A stretch of 9,585 bases of DNA, from assembly GCA_007128275.1 (NCBI GenBank), contig SKXR01000104.1, forward strand, positions 1-9,585, given 5' to 3'. The DNA comes from Kiritimatiellia bacterium. Its GTDB lineage: Bacteria > Verrucomicrobiota > Kiritimatiellia > SLAD01. The first letter of the stretch is position 1. Every line of letters begins with the position of its first letter. The position numbers were made by a program, and so were the translations under genes. Shown in pieces: positions 6,708-9,585 of this stretch. The notes beneath the pieces were generated by a model, which did no database searches, was not told the origin of the DNA, and was given only the letters and a program-made list of their open reading frames with translations.

Positions 6708-7448
6708 ATGGTGTGTCGCAACACGGGCACCGCGATGCTGATGTTGTTGGAGGCCTTTCGGGACATCCCTTTCATGGTGTCTCCGAAGCATCGGCACGAC
6801 GTGTTGCATCAGCAGTTCTTGACCGCCATCAAGAGTCTCGGCGTGATTACAGTGGTGGGATTGTTTACCGGCATGATTCTGGCCCTCCAGACCGGCTTGG
6901 AATTGAGGCGCTACGGGCAGGAGGTCTATATCGGGTCCGCCGTCACTGTCGTGATGCTCCGCGAAATGGGACCGTTCATGACCGGGCTGATCATTGCGGC
7001 CAGTGTCGGGTCGGCTATAGCCGCGCAAATCGGCACGATGACCGTATCGGAGGAAATTTCCGCGCTGGAAGTCATGTCCATTCCTCCGGCCCGATACCTG
7101 GTTACGCCACGATTGGTCGCGATGATCACCATGATGCCGTTGGTCACGGTCTACACCAACATCATCGGGGTTGTCGGAGGGGCGATCGTCGGGCAAACCC
7201 AGCTCGGGGTGTCGATGACCGCCTATATGGATAACGCCACGCAGTTCGCGGCCAACAAGGATCTATACGTGGGCCTGCTGAAGTCCGTCTTGTTCGGCAT
7301 CATCATCGCCACGGTAGCGTGTCACCAGGGATTCTCCGCGAAACAGGGCGCCGTGGGGGTGGGCCTGGCCACCCGCCGCACCGTGGTCGTCTCGTTCCTG
7401 ATCATTCTCACCGTCGGCTACATGGTCACAAGGTTGTTCTATCAATGA
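6708..7448 (+). CDS. mlaE: MlaE-type phospholipid ABC transporter permease
   Basis: From the first ordinary start codon (ATG 6708) this encodes 246 residues with five to six hydrophobic helices. It is the inner-membrane permease of an MCE (Mla) lipid transporter, pairing with MlaF and MlaD. Family landmarks are the LREMGPFMTGLIIAASVGSA stretch (84-103), EEISALEVM (115-123), the PRLVAMITMMPLVTVY segment (134-149) and the C-terminal RRTVVVSF...GYMVTRLFY. The start is uncertain. The frame stays open upstream, and the extra codons read NLFAHIGRKVL, which aligns with the N-terminus of E. coli MlaE (around LASLGHKGIKTL). The true protein may start at ATA 6636 or ATC 6639, giving about 270 residues. 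The stop overlaps the mlaF start by four bases (ATGA). Confidence 0.9.
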   Translation: MVCRNTGTAMLMLLEAFRDIPFMVSPKHRHDVLHQQFLTAIKSLGVITVVGLFTGMILALQTGLELRRYGQEVYIGSAVTVVMLREMGPFMTGLIIAASVGSAIAAQIGTMTVSEEISALEVMSIPPARYLVTPRLVAMITMMPLVTVYTNIIGVVGGAIVGQTQLGVSMTAYMDNATQFAANKDLYVGLLKSVLFGIIIATVACHQGFSAKQGAVGVGLATRRTVVVSFLIILTVGYMVTRLFYQ

Positions 7449-8209
7449 TCCGTTTCGAAAAAGTATCCAAGAAGCTGGGCGGCCGGGTCGTTCTCGACGA
7501 GATCGATTACGAAATTCGCAAGAACGAAACCTTCGTCATCGTCGGCGCGTCCGGCGCGGGGAAGAGTGTCAGCTTGAAGCATATGGTCCGCCTGCTTACG
7601 CCCGATAGTGGACGCGTCATGATTGGGGATGATTGTGTGAGCGAAGCGCGCGGCCAAGAGCTGGACCGCATGCGCAATCGATTCGGTTTTCTCTTTCAAA
7701 GCGCGGCGTTGTTGCAGTGGCTGAGCGTTGGGGATAATGTCGGCCTTCCGTTACGGATGAAGACCAACAAGCGCATCGAGGAAATCGACGAGCTGGTGCG
7801 GGAAAAACTGGAAATGGTCAACCTCGGCGACGCGTTTGACAAGCAGCCGGCCGAATTGTCCGGCGGCATGCGCAAACGGGTCGGCCTGGCCCGCGCCATT
7901 ATTACCGATCCGGAAATCATTCTGTACGACGAACCGACGTCCGGGCTCGACCCGGTCACCTCCCGCACGATTGACCGGTTGATCGATCGTTTGCGCGAGG
8001 ACCTCGGCGTGACCAGTGTGGTCGTCACGCACGACTTGCACAGTGCCCTGGCCATCGGCACCCGCATTGCCATGCTGCACGACGGGAAAATCGTGGAAGT
8101 CAGTACGCCGGAACAATTTGTAAAATCAGAGAATGAGATTGTGCGAGGGTTTCTCGAAGCGCAGTATATTACGACAAGGGGCGAGTGGGAGGATTCGGAG
8201 ACATCATGA
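7445..8209 (+). CDS. mlaF: MlaF-type phospholipid ABC transporter ATP-binding protein
   Basis: A 254-residue cytoplasmic ATPase that powers the MlaE permease. Walker A is GASGAGKS at 34-41, the Q-loop glutamine is Q85 in FLFQSAALL, the ABC signature is LSGGMRKRVGLARA at 138-151, Walker B is IILYDEP at 158-164 followed by the D-loop SGLDP, and the switch histidine is H196 in VVTHD. KSVSLKH after Walker A and the LSGGM signature with M in place of Q are typical of the MlaF/Ttg2A branch rather than of general importers. Start chosen at ATG 7445, which forms an ATGA overlap with the mlaE stop; upstream in-frame codons lie inside mlaE. The stop likewise overlaps mlaD by ATGA, so the subunits are probably made by coupled translation. 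Confidence 0.95.
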   Translation: MIRFEKVSKKLGGRVVLDEIDYEIRKNETFVIVGASGAGKSVSLKHMVRLLTPDSGRVMIGDDCVSEARGQELDRMRNRFGFLFQSAALLQWLSVGDNVGLPLRMKTNKRIEEIDELVREKLEMVNLGDAFDKQPAELSGGMRKRVGLARAIITDPEIILYDEPTSGLDPVTSRTIDRLIDRLREDLGVTSVVVTHDLHSALAIGTRIAMLHDGKIVEVSTPEQFVKSENEIVRGFLEAQYITTRGEWEDSETS

Positions 8210-9177
8210 AAAGAAGCCAACTTAAAGAAATGTCGATGGAGATCATGGTCGGGGCGTTCATGTTCATGGTTCTGCTGGCGCTCGCGTTCTTCACCATCAT
8301 TCTGAGTTACGAGAATATTTTCCAACCGAGCTATCATCTCCAGGCGCGCTTCGAGCATGTGCAGGGTTTGCGTCAGGGCGATAACGTGTTCATGCGGGGC
8401 GTGCTCATCGGGCGCGTGAAGTCCTTGTCCGTGGAACCCGACGGGGTGTTGGTGCTCGCCACGTTGGAACAGAAACCGGACATCCGGGAAGGCTACAGGA
8501 TAGAAATCAAGCCGTCCTCCGTCTTGGGCGGAACCTATCTCTCGATCTATGAAGGACCGCCCGGTACCGACACGATGCCGGATGATATCATCCTGCAGGG
8601 CTCGGCGCCCGTCGACTTGATGGATGAAGCCACAGGCACCATTAAAGCCATACGCGATGCCATGGAGGAGGGGCAGATCCTGTACAACATCGAAAAGACC
8701 ATGGCCAACTTGACCAGGATGACCGACGATCTCGCCGAAGGGCGGGGGACCATCGGTCGCTTGTTGGTGGATGAGACGGTGTACGACAACCTCGAAGCAA
8801 TCTCCGTCAGTCTGCGCGACGTGACGGGGATGTTGGAGCGCGGCGAAGGCACGCTCGGCGCCTTGATTCATGATGATACCCTCTATGCGAATCTGGCCGA
8901 AGTGAGCACGCGCTTGGCGGAAGGGAAAGGGATGATGGGCCGCCTCCTCTCCGAGGATGACGCCCTCTACGACGACATTGCCGCGGCGGCGGCGGCGCTC
9001 CGTGAAGTCACGGAGAAGATCAATGCGGGTGAGGGGACCATCGGGAAGCTTGTTGGTGATGACGAACTGTACGAGGAAGCCAAACTGTTGCTGCACGAAA
9101 TTCGCGCCGCTATCGACGACTTCCGTGAAACGGCCCCGATCACCACATTCACCAGCATCTTCTTCGGCGCGTTCTAA
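8206..9177 (+). CDS. mlaD: MlaD-type MCE-domain lipid-binding protein with tandem C-terminal repeats
   Basis: A 323-residue protein. Residues 13-34 form a single N-terminal membrane anchor. The MCE domain follows at about 43-120, with the hallmark LRQGDNVFMRGVLIGRVKSL (55-74) and SSVLGGTYLSIYEG (104-117). MCE domains assemble as hexameric rings in the periplasm that carry phospholipid between membranes. The tail is much longer than in E. coli MlaD (183 residues). It holds four repeats of the form GxGTIGxLLxDxxxYxxL at 179-196, 213-230, 240-258 and 275-292, separated by predicted helices. The protein ends TTFTSIFFGAF, with a terminal phenylalanine. The start ATG 8206 overlaps the mlaF stop as ATGA, and GGAG at 8197-8200 lies five bases upstream. 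It is the last gene of the module; MlaC and MlaB are not seen nearby. Confidence 0.92.
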   Translation: MKRSQLKEMSMEIMVGAFMFMVLLALAFFTIILSYENIFQPSYHLQARFEHVQGLRQGDNVFMRGVLIGRVKSLSVEPDGVLVLATLEQKPDIREGYRIEIKPSSVLGGTYLSIYEGPPGTDTMPDDIILQGSAPVDLMDEATGTIKAIRDAMEEGQILYNIEKTMANLTRMTDDLAEGRGTIGRLLVDETVYDNLEAISVSLRDVTGMLERGEGTLGALIHDDTLYANLAEVSTRLAEGKGMMGRLLSEDDALYDDIAAAAAALREVTEKINAGEGTIGKLVGDDELYEEAKLLLHEIRAAIDDFRETAPITTFTSIFFGAF

Positions 9178-9221
9178 TACCCGCTTCCAATTCTTATCCG
9201 TACAAAATCAACCCACCCGTT

Positions 9222-9263
9222 CCCGACCGCGAAGCGCGTCGGGAGACCCCTCCAAAGGAGGGG
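9222..9263. terminator. Two adjacent stem-loops downstream of mlaD, possible transcript end
   Basis: CCCGA (9222-9226) pairs with TCGGG (9239-9243) around an inner CGCG-AAG-CGCG hairpin. Immediately after, CCCCTCC (9247-9253) pairs perfectly with GGAGGGG (9257-9263) across an AAA loop. They start 45 bases after the mlaD stop. The second is followed by ATATTAA rather than a run of T, so it may be a 3'-end stabiliser or a repeat fragment instead of an intrinsic terminator. Confidence 0.4.
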
Positions 9264-9279
9264 ATATTAACCCATTTCC

Positions 9280-9403
9280 CCTCCCGGGAGGGGTGGCCCC
9301 GCGCCTTGGCGGGGCCGGGTCATTCAGTTCTCCGCATCGCATGAAAAAGTGGTGGATACCATCTTTTTGGAGGGCGGAGCTATGCGACGCCGGGAACGTG
9401 AAC
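9280..9403. repeat. Palindrome-rich direct repeat, copy 1
   Basis: A 124-base unit that recurs 181 bases downstream. It opens with the palindrome CCTCCCGGGAGG, then an 8-base perfect stem GGCCCCGC (9295-9302) / GCGGGGCC (9309-9316) with a 6-base loop. A second hairpin follows, in which AAAAAG-TGGT pairs with ACCA-T-CTTTTT around GGAT. It closes with a GGCG...CGCC stem around GAGCTATGCGA. It differs from copy 2 at about three positions in one short patch (CCGCATCGCATG versus CTGCATCGCTTTG). Confidence 0.85.
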
Positions 9404-9460
9404 GGAGTCCAAACAGCCTCCATTTCTATTCAACGCGAGATCACGGGCTCGTATAACTCG

Positions 9461-9585
9461 CCTCCCGGGAGGGGTGGCCCCGCGCCTTGGCGGGGCCGGG
9501 TCATTCAGTTCTCTGCATCGCTTTGAAAAAGTGGTGGATACCATCTTTTTGGAGGGCGGAGCTATGCGACGCCGGGAACGTGAAC
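9461..9585. repeat. Palindrome-rich direct repeat, copy 2, cut by the window edge
   Basis: This repeats copy 1 almost perfectly, with one substitution and a small indel patch near 9512-9524. The same GGCCCCGC/GCGGGGCC stem lies at 9476-9483 and 9490-9497. The match to copy 1 still holds at the last base of the window, so the true end of the repeat is unknown and the unit may be longer than seen. Confidence 0.85.

Larger units (their letters stand above)
9178..9585. other. Non-coding, palindrome-rich region after mlaD
   Basis: These 408 bases contain no convincing gene on either strand; the open frames crossing them follow repeats and lack family resemblance. The content is two stem-loops (9222-9263) followed by two direct copies of a palindrome-rich repeat (9280-9403 and 9461-9585) separated by a 57-base spacer. 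No T-tract follows any stem-loop on the + strand in the classic terminator position, so the mla transcript end is not defined by sequence alone. Confidence 0.6.

Noticed and set aside
7696..9096. 466-codon minus-strand open frame opposite mlaF/mlaD
   Set aside because: It spans two well-supported overlapping genes and shows no domain; it is a codon-bias shadow.
8957..9526. Open frame crossing the mlaD end and the repeats
   Set aside because: Arginine/serine/proline-rich out-of-frame reading of mlaD and repeats with no coding support.
9280..9585. CRISPR array
   Set aside because: The repeat unit is about 125 bases with only two copies and one 57-base spacer, unlike CRISPR repeats of 23-47 bases with regular spacers, and no cas genes are nearby.

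Overview
The window is a compact, single-strand stretch of a Gram-negative bacterial chromosome. All eight complete genes and the partial gene at the left edge read on the + strand. Three things point to a diderm envelope: an Mla-type phospholipid transporter (MlaE/MlaF/MlaD), an exported protein with a clean signal peptide, and the amino-sugar enzyme GlmM. The moderately GC-rich sequence, the stand-alone GlmU-like beta-helix protein, the WPL/FPFY repeat protein and the palindromic intergenic repeats together suggest a member of the PVC group (Verrucomicrobiota/Kiritimatiellota-like). That placement is inference from gene flavour; there is no rRNA or other marker here to prove it.

Layout. Bases 1-120 are the 3' end of hemB (porphobilinogen synthase). 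Bases 121-358 are an intergenic region filled mostly by two inverted hairpins arranged like a REPIN or palindromic repeat (151-291). Then comes gloB (glyoxalase II, 359-1075), possibly expressed from a leaderless transcript. Bases 1127-3708 form a tight three-gene group: an AI-2E-family membrane protein, a 59-residue two-helix membrane microprotein resembling LapA-domain proteins, and a 416-residue left-handed beta-helix protein related to the acetyltransferase half of GlmU. A 112-base gap with a strong stem-loop leads to glmM (3821-5176).

The 3' end of glmM overlaps the start of a secreted protein made of about 18 WPL/FPFY-type repeats (5164-6639). That gene runs directly into mlaE, mlaF and mlaD (to 9177). 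The mlaE/mlaF and mlaF/mlaD junctions are ATGA stop/start overlaps. At the repeat-protein/mlaE junction the same place reads ATAA, so mlaE lacks a normal start codon where homology and the ribosome site say it should begin. After mlaD, bases 9178-9585 hold no convincing gene but contain stem-loops and two direct copies of a roughly 125-base palindrome-rich repeat, 181 bases apart; the second runs off the window.

How the genes fit together. The beta-helix protein and GlmM sit side by side and could both act on glucosamine phosphate on the way to UDP-GlcNAc for peptidoglycan and LPS. The repeat protein and MlaEFD form a likely co-translated envelope module: an ATPase (MlaF) driving a permease (MlaE), with MlaD as the periplasmic lipid-binding ring. 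The secreted repeat protein is the best candidate here for an undescribed partner. MlaB and MlaC are not present in the window.
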